The notes under the pieces were generated by a model. That model saw only the letters and a program-made list of their open reading frames with translations, made no database searches and was not told the DNA's origin. DNA of 36,751 nucleotides from a virus. Both the position numbers and the translations under genes were made by a program. The stretch's first letter is position 1. Each line of letters starts with the position of its first letter. The DNA is taken from positions 1 through 36,751 of IMG/VR virus record IMGVR_UViG_3300025727_000028; one strand, written 5' to 3'. Positions 29,576 through 36,751 of this stretch are shown piece after piece.

Positions 29576-31207
29576 TTACATCATGCCTGGCATTCCACCC
29601 ATTCCGCCTGGTGGCATCATAGGTGATGTGTCGTCACTTGGAATTTCCGTAATAACGGCCTCCGTTGTGAGTAACATACCAGCGATTGAACTTGCGTTCT
29701 CTACTGCTACACGTGTAACCTTAGCTGGATCAATAATGCCAGCCTTGAACATATCTACATATTCTCCACTACGAGCATCAAACCCAGTTCCATTTTTACT
29801 ATTAAGAACTTCACGTGCTACGACGGAAGATTCTTCACCAGCATTTTCACAGATTTGACGAAGTGGTGCTTGAAGTGCTTTTCTCATGATATTCACTCCA
29901 ACCATTTGTTCATCATCTACTGATACATCGTCAAGAACTGAAATAGCACGAAGTAGAGTAACACCACCACCAGCGACGATACCTTCTTCAACTGCTGCTC
30001 GGGTTGCGTGTAACGCATCTTCCACACGAGCTTTCTTCTCTTTCATTTCAACTTCAGTTGGTGCTCCAACATTTAGTACTGCAACTCCACCACTTAGTTT
30101 AGCAAGTCGCTCTTGTAACTTCTCAATATCATAATCGGAAGTGGATTTTTCAATCTGAACTTTGATTTCATTAATACGAGATTTAATTGTATCTACATCA
30201 CCACTACCACCAACGACGGTTGTATTGTCTTTGTCGGATACAACACGTGAACAGGTTCCCATAAAATCAAGAGTTGTGTTCTCTAATTTATGACCAGCTT
30301 CTTCAGAAATTACGGTTGCTCCGGTGAGTGCCGCAATATCTTCTAACATTGATTTACGTCTGTCTCCAAATCCTGGTGCCTTCACTGCAAGAACTTTGAA
30401 TGTTCCACGGAGTTTATTCACTACGAGTGCCGCGAGTGCTTCACCATCTACATCTTCAGCTACTATGACGATTGGTTTTCCTGTCTGAACTACTTTCTCC
30501 AAAATAGGTAGAACGTCTTTCACATTGGAAATCTTCTTGTCATGTAATAAGATATATGGATCTTCAAGAACTGCTTCCATATTATCAGAATCGGTTACGA
30601 AGTATGGTGAAAGATAACCACGATCAAATTGCATTCCTTCTACGAAATCCAAATATGTTTCAGCTGTCTTACTTTCTTCTACAGTAATAACACCGTCTTT
30701 ACCAACTTTTTCCATTGCCTCAGCAATCTTTCCACCAATCTCACTATCATCATTTGCTGAGATTGTAGCTACTTGAGCAATTTGATTTGAATCTGGAAGG
30801 TCTTTAGCTGCGTTACGGATGGACTCTACAACTTTACTTGATGCAAAATCAATCCCACGTTTAATGGACATTGGATTTGCACCCGCTGTAACATTCTTCA
30901 CTCCTTCGTTTATGATGGCCTGTGCGAGAACCGTGGCGGTAGTTGTACCATCACCAGCTATATCAGATGTTCTTGACGCAACTTCTTTCAATAACTCTGC
31001 CCCTACACTTTCAAACTTATCTTCAAGTTCAATTTCCTTTGCTACTGTAACCCCATCTTTGGTTATGAGCGGAGAACCGAACTTCTTTTCAATAACTACA
31101 TTCCTACCCTTTGGACCTAATGTAACCTTAACCGCGTTTGCAAGTTGGTCTACACCAGACATCAAAGCTGAGTGGGATTGAGCATTGTATTTTATTTCTT
31201 TAGCCAT
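29576..31207 (-). CDS. groL: Chaperonin GroEL, full length
   Basis: A 543-residue group I chaperonin with all expected blocks: [24 protein letters not shown], the ATP-site [14 protein letters not shown] (near 85), the apical LVVNKLRG...[11 protein letters not shown], and [15 protein letters not shown] (near 400). The tail [12 protein letters not shown] matches the flexible Gly/Met C-terminus. Full length and intact motifs indicate a working 14-mer with GroES. It folds phage or host proteins during infection. It follows groES by 9 bases with an AGGAG site. Somewhat less AT-rich than the surrounding small genes, which may indicate acquisition from a bacterium. Confidence 0.98.
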   Translation of the reverse strand: MAKEIKYNAQSHSALMSGVDQLANAVKVTLGPKGRNVVIEKKFGSPLITKDGVTVAKEIELEDKFESVGAELLKEVASRTSDIAGDGTTTATVLAQAIINEGVKNVTAGANPMSIKRGIDFASSKVVESIRNAAKDLPDSNQIAQVATISANDDSEIGGKIAEAMEKVGKDGVITVEESKTAETYLDFVEGMQFDRGYLSPYFVTDSDNMEAVLEDPYILLHDKKISNVKDVLPILEKVVQTGKPIVIVAEDVDGEALAALVVNKLRGTFKVLAVKAPGFGDRRKSMLEDIAALTGATVISEEAGHKLENTTLDFMGTCSRVVSDKDNTTVVGGSGDVDTIKSRINEIKVQIEKSTSDYDIEKLQERLAKLSGGVAVLNVGAPTEVEMKEKKARVEDALHATRAAVEEGIVAGGGVTLLRAISVLDDVSVDDEQMVGVNIMRKALQAPLRQICENAGEESSVVAREVLNSKNGTGFDARSGEYVDMFKAGIIDPAKVTRVAVENASSIAGMLLTTEAVITEIPSDDTSPMMPPGGMGGMPGMM

Positions 31208-31216
31208 TTCATTCTC

Positions 31217-31507
31217 CTATAACTTAGCCATTATGTCATTCTCACGAACAATTAATAAATCACTTCCATCAATATTGATTTCAGTTCCACTATATTTTCC
31301 ATATAGGACTTCATCATTTACACTAACGGATGGACTTACTAATGTTCCACTATCAGTTGTCCTGCCTGGACCAACTGCTACTACTTTACCGCGTTGCGGT
31401 TTTTCTTGTGCCGTATCGGGAAGAATAATTCCACCGGTGGAAACTTCATCAGCTTCTGCGGCTTCTATAACTACTCTATCCGATAACGGATTGATACTAT
31501 AACTCAT
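31217..31507 (-). CDS. groS: Co-chaperonin GroES
   Basis: A 96-residue Gro[22 protein letters not shown], the mobile loop [29 protein letters not shown], the [13 protein letters not shown] dome strand and [11 protein letters not shown]. All core positions are kept. It caps GroEL. Lies between hsp20 and groEL, with AGGAG before the ATG. Confidence 0.98.
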   Translation of the reverse strand: MSYSINPLSDRVVIEAAEADEVSTGGIILPDTAQEKPQRGKVVAVGPGRTTDSGTLVSPSVSVNDEVLYGKYSGTEINIDGSDLLIVRENDIMAKL

Positions 31508-31543
31508 TTTACTTTCTCCTGTATTTATTAGTTATATTATTTT

Positions 31544-31615
31544 GATATAATAAAAGTGGGCTCGGTTGTTTTTAAGTTTGTTTATAATGGAAACTAAAAA
31601 TTGGTTGAACCCACT
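31544..31615 (-). terminator. Possible partial terminator between hsp20 and groES
   Basis: On the minus strand AGTGGGTTC (31615-31607) can pair with GAGCCCACT (31563-31555), one mismatch, followed by TTTTATTATAT. The loop is about 43 bases, too long for a strong classic terminator. It may attenuate between hsp20 and groES/groEL or set RNA stability. Confidence 0.4.
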
Positions 31616-31643
31616 CTATTATATAATAGTAATAATTTCTATT

Positions 31644-32117
31644 TTATGAAATTTTTACTATATTAACCATCGGAATTTCTGGTTCTATTTTGGGAAGTTC
31701 TATAGATAATATACCATCTTCAAATTTAGCTGATATATTTTCTCCATCAAGTAATTCACCTAATTCAAATGAACGTTTGAATGAAGATTGCTTCAACTCT
31801 CTACGAAGTACTTTAGCACCGTCAACGTCAAATGTATTATGTTTATTACCTGAAATAGTTAAGATACCATCTTCAACTTGAATGTTCAAATCCTTCTTAC
31901 GAAGTCCTGGAATTTCTGCGATGATGCCAACTTTATCATCCCATTCATAAACATTTATTTTTGGATACGATGAACCTTTATACGGATTCACCCCAACCGT
32001 CTTTGCTATGTCTGGAAATTGTGTGTTTACCACTTGGTCAAATAATGCGTCAAATGGTGTTAAGAATGTATCTCTATCGAAAAAAGGGATACCTGTGTGA
32101 AGTGCAACTTTAGTCAT
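31644..32117 (-). CDS. Small heat-shock protein Hsp20
   Basis: A 157-residue alpha-crystallin-type protein: KINVYEWDDKVGIIAEIPGL, KKDLNIQVEDGILTISGNKH, SFKRSFELGELLDGENISAK and FEDGILSIELPK. The last is the conserved GxLxIxLPK end of the crystallin domain. It holds unfolded proteins. The start is ATG 32117 with AGGAG 8 bases upstream; the upstream in-frame residues (MTNVTNRRNN) come from leader sequence. First gene of the chaperone unit. About 130 untranslated bases precede it, with no promoter of the window's main type. Confidence 0.95.
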   Translation of the reverse strand: MTKVALHTGIPFFDRDTFLTPFDALFDQVVNTQFPDIAKTVGVNPYKGSSYPKINVYEWDDKVGIIAEIPGLRKKDLNIQVEDGILTISGNKHNTFDVDGAKVLRRELKQSSFKRSFELGELLDGENISAKFEDGILSIELPKIEPEIPMVNIVKIS

Positions 32118-32248
32118 GTTATTTCTCCTGTTAGTTACGTTAGTCAACTATGAACATCAATCTCTTTTGAGCCTTGACATTCGGTTATGTTATTGTCCTC
32201 TATTGAGCGACAAATTTTTATACTCATCTATATATATCACGTAATTTT

Positions 32249-32755
32249 TCAAAACGTCTTTTTATTTTTAAAATCAAAAAATTCACCGGACTTATTTTCA
32301 GCATAACTATTAGTTGGATGAGTGTCATCAAATCTATAATGATATGTTAATGCATCTGCACACACTATATTCTTGTCTAATATATCTAATATTTCTTGTG
32401 TAGGATTTGGACCTGCCAATCTTTCTTTACATAACTGAACATTATCTTCCATCAGTTCTACACCATAGGTAGTGGATAATGCCTGTTCTAATGTACAATT
32501 ACTTTGTTCCATCTTCCGTATAACCACTTCTGAAAGAATTTGACCATCACCACAAGAATTATCCATATAAGTTTTAGTCCAATCATAAAACATATCAGGT
32601 GATTTTTTTTCTTCATCATCTAATATTTCTTGTACATATTTGGTTGGTGTAAAAACTTCCGCTGTTGCTTTCTGTCTTTCCCTATCTCTATCTATACCAC
32701 TCATATAATCAAAATTACGAGAATGACTTATATAATCATTTAGTATCTTGTTCAT
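32249..32755 (-). CDS. HsdM-like N6-adenine methyltransferase fragment
   Basis: A 168-residue protein with the first half of a gamma-type adenine methyltransferase. AEVFTPTKYVQEILDD corresponds to motif X, YMDNSCGDGQIL to motif I (SAM loop), YGVELMEDNVQLCKERL to motif II and NIVCADAL to motif III. It then stops, with no catalytic NPPY. The start is ATG 32755 (AGGA upstream) inside the last codons of the large helicase-methyltransferase gene, so the two are translated together. It may complement the NPPY-bearing large protein or be a truncated remnant. Confidence 0.75.
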   Translation of the reverse strand: MNKILNDYISHSRNFDYMSGIDRDRERQKATAEVFTPTKYVQEILDDEEKKSPDMFYDWTKTYMDNSCGDGQILSEVVIRKMEQSNCTLEQALSTTYGVELMEDNVQLCKERLAGPNPTQEILDILDKNIVCADALTYHYRFDDTHPTNSYAENKSGEFFDFKNKKTF

Positions 32756-35700
32756 ACCAATCCTGAATATATTCATTAACAAAATCTATTTCTTCTTGTG
32801 TAAATCCAAAATAATTAAATAACTTTTCATCATCCCACTCTTGTGTAAAATCAAGATAAGGTACTGCCCTTAACTCACCTCGATGTAAGTTTTGATTCAA
32901 TTTAAGAGTAGAAACGGCGAATCTTGAAAACTTTGTAAGTAAGTAATCAAAACAATTAAGTGCTTCAATCTCAGAATCAAATGTAATTTCATTTGAAGTA
33001 TTTTCAGTAGTTTTTTCTGTATATAAAAGTTCGTCAAAAGAATTTTCATATTTTTTAGAAATTATTGATTGAAATTTACCACTCGGTTTTCCATTTTTCG
33101 GAACACCAGTTGATATAGCGTTTACCTTGAGTAAATATTTTTTATATTTTTTTGTTTTCCTAAATAAATTTTCTTCTATAGAATTAGTATTTTGTTTATC
33201 AATTTTTTCTTTTATTGAATTTACTAACAAATTACCATGTATAAAGATATCATCTAAATTAGTATATGTGATAGTTTTGTTTTGTTTTTTATAGTAGTTG
33301 TTAACAACTTTTATATTTTTGTTTTTTACCTTTTTGATTCTCGTAAGACTAAGTGGGGCTTCTTGATTGATATCAAAAAGTTCATTTCCATTTAATAAGG
33401 TGAGAATAGCTTCCCAATCGGAAACAATTTTTTTAATTGTTTTTGTACTTGGTTTTTCATTTACAATCTTCCTACTGAGAAAAGGGGTAGCTGGATGTAA
33501 ACAAATTAAAGTACCACCAAAATTAAGTTCATGAAAACATTTAATAAATATTTCTATATGTTTAAAATATGGTGGGTTAATAATAATAAAATCTTTCTTG
33601 TTTGTAGAAGATTTAATAAATCCCATTGTATTATTAAGTTTTTCAAAAAAAGAGTTTTCATCTTCATAACTTAGTAATTCTATAATTTCTTCATTTGTAA
33701 CACCTACTTTCCCAAAAATAATCATAGAGTATCTTTTCAGTAAATGGGCCATTGCAATAATCCCACTACCACTTTTAGCATGAGGAAAAACGAAATTTTT
33801 CTTATCCTTTAATTTAAGTTCCTTAACCCAAGGTTCTAAACATCCTATCCAATTCTCTACTGAAAGTTGAGTATCATCACCACCATAGGTGAACCACTTA
33901 TCAATTCCATTTTTTGTAGTTGAAATAAGAGTTTCTCTATCCATATCTAAATAGTTTCGAATCCCCTCGATTCTACTATTTTTTAGTTTACCATTAATCT
34001 TATCAGTTAAACCAAATTTTCTTATAGTTTCCACAAAAATTCTTGAAAGTCCTTCGTTTGGTAATTCTAACCCTACTGAGAACTCATCCTCACCTTGATA
34101 CTTAAAAAGTTCATCTATATGTTTATCAACCTTCCCCTCAGATTTATAAACCGCCCATACAATATCAAGTTTACTCAAAGTTTGTTCGAATGATTTCTTG
34201 ACCTGATCCCGTAAATCTAATATCTCATTTTTAACTCTTTCTGTATTGTCTTTTTGGGATTTAGAATAATCGGTTTTTTGTCTACCAAGATTCCGTTTCC
34301 ACAAATCTAATTTATATTTTTGTGCCTTATTATTAGATGACCATTTTTGTTTTATTGCCCATTCTATCCAAGTAGAATCTAACTCATCAACGCCAAAAGA
34401 TTTATCTAAACAAGTACCAACAGTAAGTCCTCTCCTAATTGTATTTTTATTTACAATTTTATTAATCTTAGACTCTATTTCTTCAAGTTTTTTAGGTTCT
34501 GACCAAGTTCTTCTTTCATCAACATACTTTGTAATATCAATAATTGAAAAGAAATATTTTAAAGCAGCTGTTTGGTCACCACCATTAATCTTAGCCATAG
34601 AATCAACAAACTCAGCTCCTACTTGATAAATTCTATCCGGCTTATAATCCCACATAATAACTTTCTCAACTTTAGTTGTTTTACCAATATGATTATCTAA
34701 ATCAATATCAAATCCAAAACCTCTACCGAATAGTTGGAAATAAATTTCATAAGTAGATTTAGAAGATAAGTTAATAATACTTTTCCAATGTCTTTCTGAA
34801 ACTCCTTGAATCATACTACCAGCACTCAAAACAATTGTTCGTTTACCTTCCGATTCTGCCTTTAAGATAAGATTATTAACTTCGTCCTCATTCCAAGCAT
34901 CTCTACCCGTTGAACCTGCTACAAGTATAGGGACAATATTGTTAGAATATTTATGTTTTAGTATAAGTTCTTTAAATTTCCTACATGCAGCTACAGTATC
35001 TAAAAGTGCAATATGATGTTTTCTTTCCCTTGAAAATATGGGAGAAAATTTAGAATCAGGATTTAACATTTTTCCAACTAATTCTTCAAAATGAAATAGA
35101 TTTGTCAATATACCATCATCAGTATTCTGTAAATTATGGAGATTAAAATCAGAACCATCTGAATTCGAAAGTTCAATTAATTTAACCTCAAGTTGTAAAT
35201 CAATATTAAGATCCCCTAAAAGTTTTTCCTGAAATTCCTTGATTCCGTGGAAAAATGTATTTGACTCATCAAACTTATCTTGGTGATTTAAAACTATATT
35301 ACAGGGAGTACCAGATGATAGCGTTATTACACCATTACAAATAGACTCATAATATTTTTCCCACTGTGGAGTGAAGTAATTATGTGCCTCGTCCACAAAT
35401 AATTCATCACACTTTATATCATATGACTTTTTAAGTGCACTTAACTTTTCTTCAAAGTTAGGAAAATCTTTCTTTTCTGTCGAAGCCGTTATAAGTTGTG
35501 GTGAAAGAACCACAAGTGTATTTCTTATTGGTGTCTTGTTAAAATCAAAATCTTTGTTGGATTTCAACTTCACAAAATCCATACAATCTTTATAAGAGTT
35601 TTTCCATTTATTTTTCCAACCATTAAATACTTTAGTGTCATGACAAAACACAACATGGATACCTACTTTATTTTTTTTGACATATTCTCTTTTAATTTTT

Positions 35701-36467
35701 TCGAAGAAACACCAAGACTTTCCAAACCTCGTTGTTGCAAATAAACCAAAATATTTAGTTTTGCTATTAATCATCTTTAATATAGCTTCTTCTGAATCTT
35801 TAGATGATGTATACGGAATAAGAAGTTCATCTTTATTTAACTCTATCATTACTTCTAACCTAATTTTATCAAGAGTAGTAAAAAATGTTTCTCTACCAGT
35901 ACCATCTACTTTTGGTGGTATATTTGAAATTCTTTTATTTACTTTTTGTTCTACATCGTACGCGGTTCGTTCTTTATCAGTACCTAATCTTCTATCATCA
36001 TCTGTAAATTTGTAAGCCCATAAAATTACAAAAGGCTCATTTATTTTCCATTCACTTGTTATAGTTTCATCTGGTGTCTTATTATTGTTCTTAGAACCAT
36101 ATTGACCGAATTTTATCCAATCCAAAATGGATGATAGAGTCAAACCTTTCTTAATCATATTATTATAAACTGTTTCAGTTACCCAAGCATATAATCCTTG
36201 GCCTTTTGACTTGAATATTTCTAACTCATCAGTAGATAAAATTGTTTTAACTAACCAACCACCTTGTGCGTTCGGTCTAACTCCCCTTAACTTAAACTTA
36301 TTATCCATCTTCTTCATAACCTTTTTAATATACTTTTCTCGGTATTTCTTTTCCTGTTTATTTTGAAACAACTGAGATTCAATAACCTTTCTTTTAGCAG
36401 TATCCATTTTATCATGGTTTTTAAAACTTTTGATTGTACGTTCTTTTAATAATTCATTCATATTCAT
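32736..36467 (-). CDS. Large restriction/modification-like protein: GIY-YIG-like, SF2 helicase, N6-adenine methyltransferase
   Basis: A 1243-residue multidomain protein. Residues 91-195 may be a GIY-YIG/T5orf172-like nuclease: GLY at 91-93, KFG at 119-121, EQKV near 173 and GRETFF with Glu193. Residues 236-600 are an SF2 helicase: ATTRFGKS (244-251, Walker A variant), FVDEAH (357-362), TLSSGTP (382-388), and QLFGRGFGFD (578-587, motif VI). The C-terminal half has a weak SAM loop (FPHAKSGSGIIAMAHL, about 894-909) and catalytic IINPPYF (962-968), with GGTLICLHPATPFL after it. DFTQEWDDEKLFNYFGFTQE near the end resembles type IIG/Eco57I-like tails. Together this suggests a one-chain restriction-modification or DNA-processing enzyme. 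No SD precedes ATG 36467; an 11-codon frame overlaps it. Confidence 0.8.
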   Translation of the reverse strand: MNMNELLKERTIKSFKNHDKMDTAKRKVIESQLFQNKQEKKYREKYIKKVMKKMDNKFKLRGVRPNAQGGWLVKTILSTDELEIFKSKGQGLYAWVTETVYNNMIKKGLTLSSILDWIKFGQYGSKNNNKTPDETITSEWKINEPFVILWAYKFTDDDRRLGTDKERTAYDVEQKVNKRISNIPPKVDGTGRETFFTTLDKIRLEVMIELNKDELLIPYTSSKDSEEAILKMINSKTKYFGLFATTRFGKSWCFFEKIKREYVKKNKVGIHVVFCHDTKVFNGWKNKWKNSYKDCMDFVKLKSNKDFDFNKTPIRNTLVVLSPQLITASTEKKDFPNFEEKLSALKKSYDIKCDELFVDEAHNYFTPQWEKYYESICNGVITLSSGTPCNIVLNHQDKFDESNTFFHGIKEFQEKLLGDLNIDLQLEVKLIELSNSDGSDFNLHNLQNTDDGILTNLFHFEELVGKMLNPDSKFSPIFSRERKHHIALLDTVAACRKFKELILKHKYSNNIVPILVAGSTGRDAWNEDEVNNLILKAESEGKRTIVLSAGSMIQGVSERHWKSIINLSSKSTYEIYFQLFGRGFGFDIDLDNHIGKTTKVEKVIMWDYKPDRIYQVGAEFVDSMAKINGGDQTAALKYFFSIIDITKYVDERRTWSEPKKLEEIESKINKIVNKNTIRRGLTVGTCLDKSFGVDELDSTWIEWAIKQKWSSNNKAQKYKLDLWKRNLGRQKTDYSKSQKDNTERVKNEILDLRDQVKKSFEQTLSKLDIVWAVYKSEGKVDKHIDELFKYQGEDEFSVGLELPNEGLSRIFVETIRKFGLTDKINGKLKNSRIEGIRNYLDMDRETLISTTKNGIDKWFTYGGDDTQLSVENWIGCLEPWVKELKLKDKKNFVFPHAKSGSGIIAMAHLLKRYSMIIFGKVGVTNEEIIELLSYEDENSFFEKLNNTMGFIKSSTNKKDFIIINPPYFKHIEIFIKCFHELNFGGTLICLHPATPFLSRKIVNEKPSTKTIKKIVSDWEAILTLLNGNELFDINQEAPLSLTRIKKVKNKNIKVVNNYYKKQNKTITYTNLDDIFIHGNLLVNSIKEKIDKQNTNSIEENLFRKTKKYKKYLLKVNAISTGVPKNGKPSGKFQSIISKKYENSFDELLYTEKTTENTSNEITFDSEIEALNCFDYLLTKFSRFAVSTLKLNQNLHRGELRAVPYLDFTQEWDDEKLFNYFGFTQEEIDFVNEYIQDWYEQDTK

Positions 36468-36498
36468 TAATTGTTAATTTATCACTCATTGTTACTTG

Positions 36499-36527
36499 AT
36501 CTTACGACAAAAAAACAAGAAAGTCAA
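36499..36527 (-). promoter_or_regulatory. Sigma70-type phage promoter P8
   Basis: TTGACT (36527-36522), 17 bases, TAAGAT (36504-36499) and CAA. The likely start (about 36492) is 3 bases before an 11-codon frame whose end overlaps the large gene's start. It drives the helicase-methyltransferase pair. Confidence 0.86.
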
Positions 36528-36530
36528 GTT

Positions 36531-36701
36531 TTATTTTATTTTATTTATTACTTCGTTAGGTACGAACCAGATGCGGCCCATATTATCTTTAACACGAATG
36601 TGTCCTTTTAATGTTGAATTACCAGCTTCTTTAACTAACTCATTCTTATATAGAATACCATTAGATGTTGGGTAATCTTTTATAACCTTATACTTATTCA
36701 T
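36531..36701 (-). CDS. Small basic hypothetical protein, 56 aa
   Basis: ATG 36701 with a perfect GGGAGGA site 9 bases upstream, to TAA 36533-36531. MNKYKVIKDYPTSNGILYKN, then GHIRVKDNMGRIWFVPNEV. It looks like a small beta-barrel. The stop abuts the -35 of the promoter driving the next unit. Function unknown. Confidence 0.7.
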   Translation of the reverse strand: MNKYKVIKDYPTSNGILYKNELVKEAGNSTLKGHIRVKDNMGRIWFVPNEVINKIK

Positions 36702-36719
36702 TTATATTATCCTCCCGAG

Positions 36720-36747
36720 ATTATAAAATACATATATAATCCGGCAA
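36720..36747 (-). promoter_or_regulatory. Candidate promoter for the 56-residue gene
   Basis: TTGCCG (36747-36742), 16 bases, TATAAT (36725-36720, perfect -10). The -35 matches only partly and lacks the CTTGACTTT context of the other eight, so it may be weak or fortuitous. The window ends just beyond. Confidence 0.4.
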
Positions 36748-36751
36748 CTAT

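Noticed and set aside
29454-31181. Several long plus-strand open frames opposite groEL/groES
   Set aside because: They mirror conserved chaperonin codons; no ribosome sites or family motifs are seen.
32143-32226. Twenty-seven-codon frame (MSIKICRSIEDNNITE...) upstream of hsp20
   Set aside because: No ribosome site and no motif; too short to support.
1-36751. CRISPR array, transposase, integrase, rRNA or ordinary tRNA genes
   Set aside because: None seen: no regularly spaced repeats, no recognisable recombinase or IS ends, and the only tRNA-like structure is the tmRNA.

Overview
The window reads as part of a large double-stranded DNA tailed-phage genome (T4-like or 'far-T4' style), AT-rich and very densely packed. 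Evidence for a phage: a gp55-type late sigma factor; long runs of small genes that overlap by ATGA, TAATG or GTGAGTAA; an ATP-dependent DNA ligase; an AAA+ ATPase; a homing-type endonuclease; and many orphan DNA methyltransferases. Apart from the tail of one plus-strand gene at the extreme left, every gene lies on the minus strand, so transcription runs from about 36.7 kb down to 0.15 kb. It ends at a convergent hairpin terminator near position 110. The host cannot be named. AGGAG-type Shine-Dalgarno sites and TTGACT-17-TATATT/TAAGAT promoters argue for a host with a conventional sigma70 consensus and against a typical Bacteroidota host. A small Hc1-like protein points weakly the other way.

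Layout in transcription order. 36.7-32.2 kb: a small SD-led gene, then a 1243-residue protein combining a probable GIY-YIG-like N-terminus, an SF2 helicase and an N6-adenine methyltransferase. A short HsdM-like methyltransferase fragment overlaps its end; together they look like a restriction/modification-type module. 32.1-29.5 kb: a chaperone operon, hsp20-groES-groEL. 29.5-27.1 kb: small proteins including a J-domain (HPD) protein, an Hc1-like basic protein and a four-helix membrane/coiled-coil protein. 27.1-20.4 kb: promoter-led clusters of small unknown proteins, plus a peptide deformylase interrupted near its 3' end by a zinc-finger homing-type endonuclease. 20.4-16.9 kb: four tandem beta-class DNA methyltransferases that share repeated junctions; one lacks an ATG and appears to start at ACG. 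16.9-9.2 kb: more small phage genes, an AbrB-like protein, a metallophosphoesterase, and a duplicated leader-plus-N-terminus module (MKITKTQLREMIREEI). 9.2-4.9 kb: DNA ligase, BCS1-like AAA+ ATPase, small proteins and an IMP dehydrogenase/GMP reductase-like enzyme. 4.8-2.7 kb: a complete phage tmRNA (tag ending YALAA) followed directly by another DNA methyltransferase. 2.7-0.15 kb: a secreted or anchored 3D-domain protein, an HD-domain protein, a small membrane protein and the gp55-like sigma factor.

The genes suggest a phage that takes over host transcription (late sigma), protein quality control (tmRNA, GroEL/ES, Hsp20, J protein, deformylase), guanine nucleotide supply (IMPDH-like) and DNA marking (at least seven methyltransferase-type genes or domains). 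Eight near-identical promoters (-35 TTGACT, TTGATT or TTGACA; exactly 17 bp; -10 TATATT or TAAGAT) mark the starts of separate minus-strand transcription units, presumably read early by host RNA polymerase. Several starts given here differ from the longest open frame because a promoter, a Shine-Dalgarno site or the tmRNA excludes the longer version; the reasons are in each entry. No intergenic stretch over 300 bases lacks a gene or RNA.
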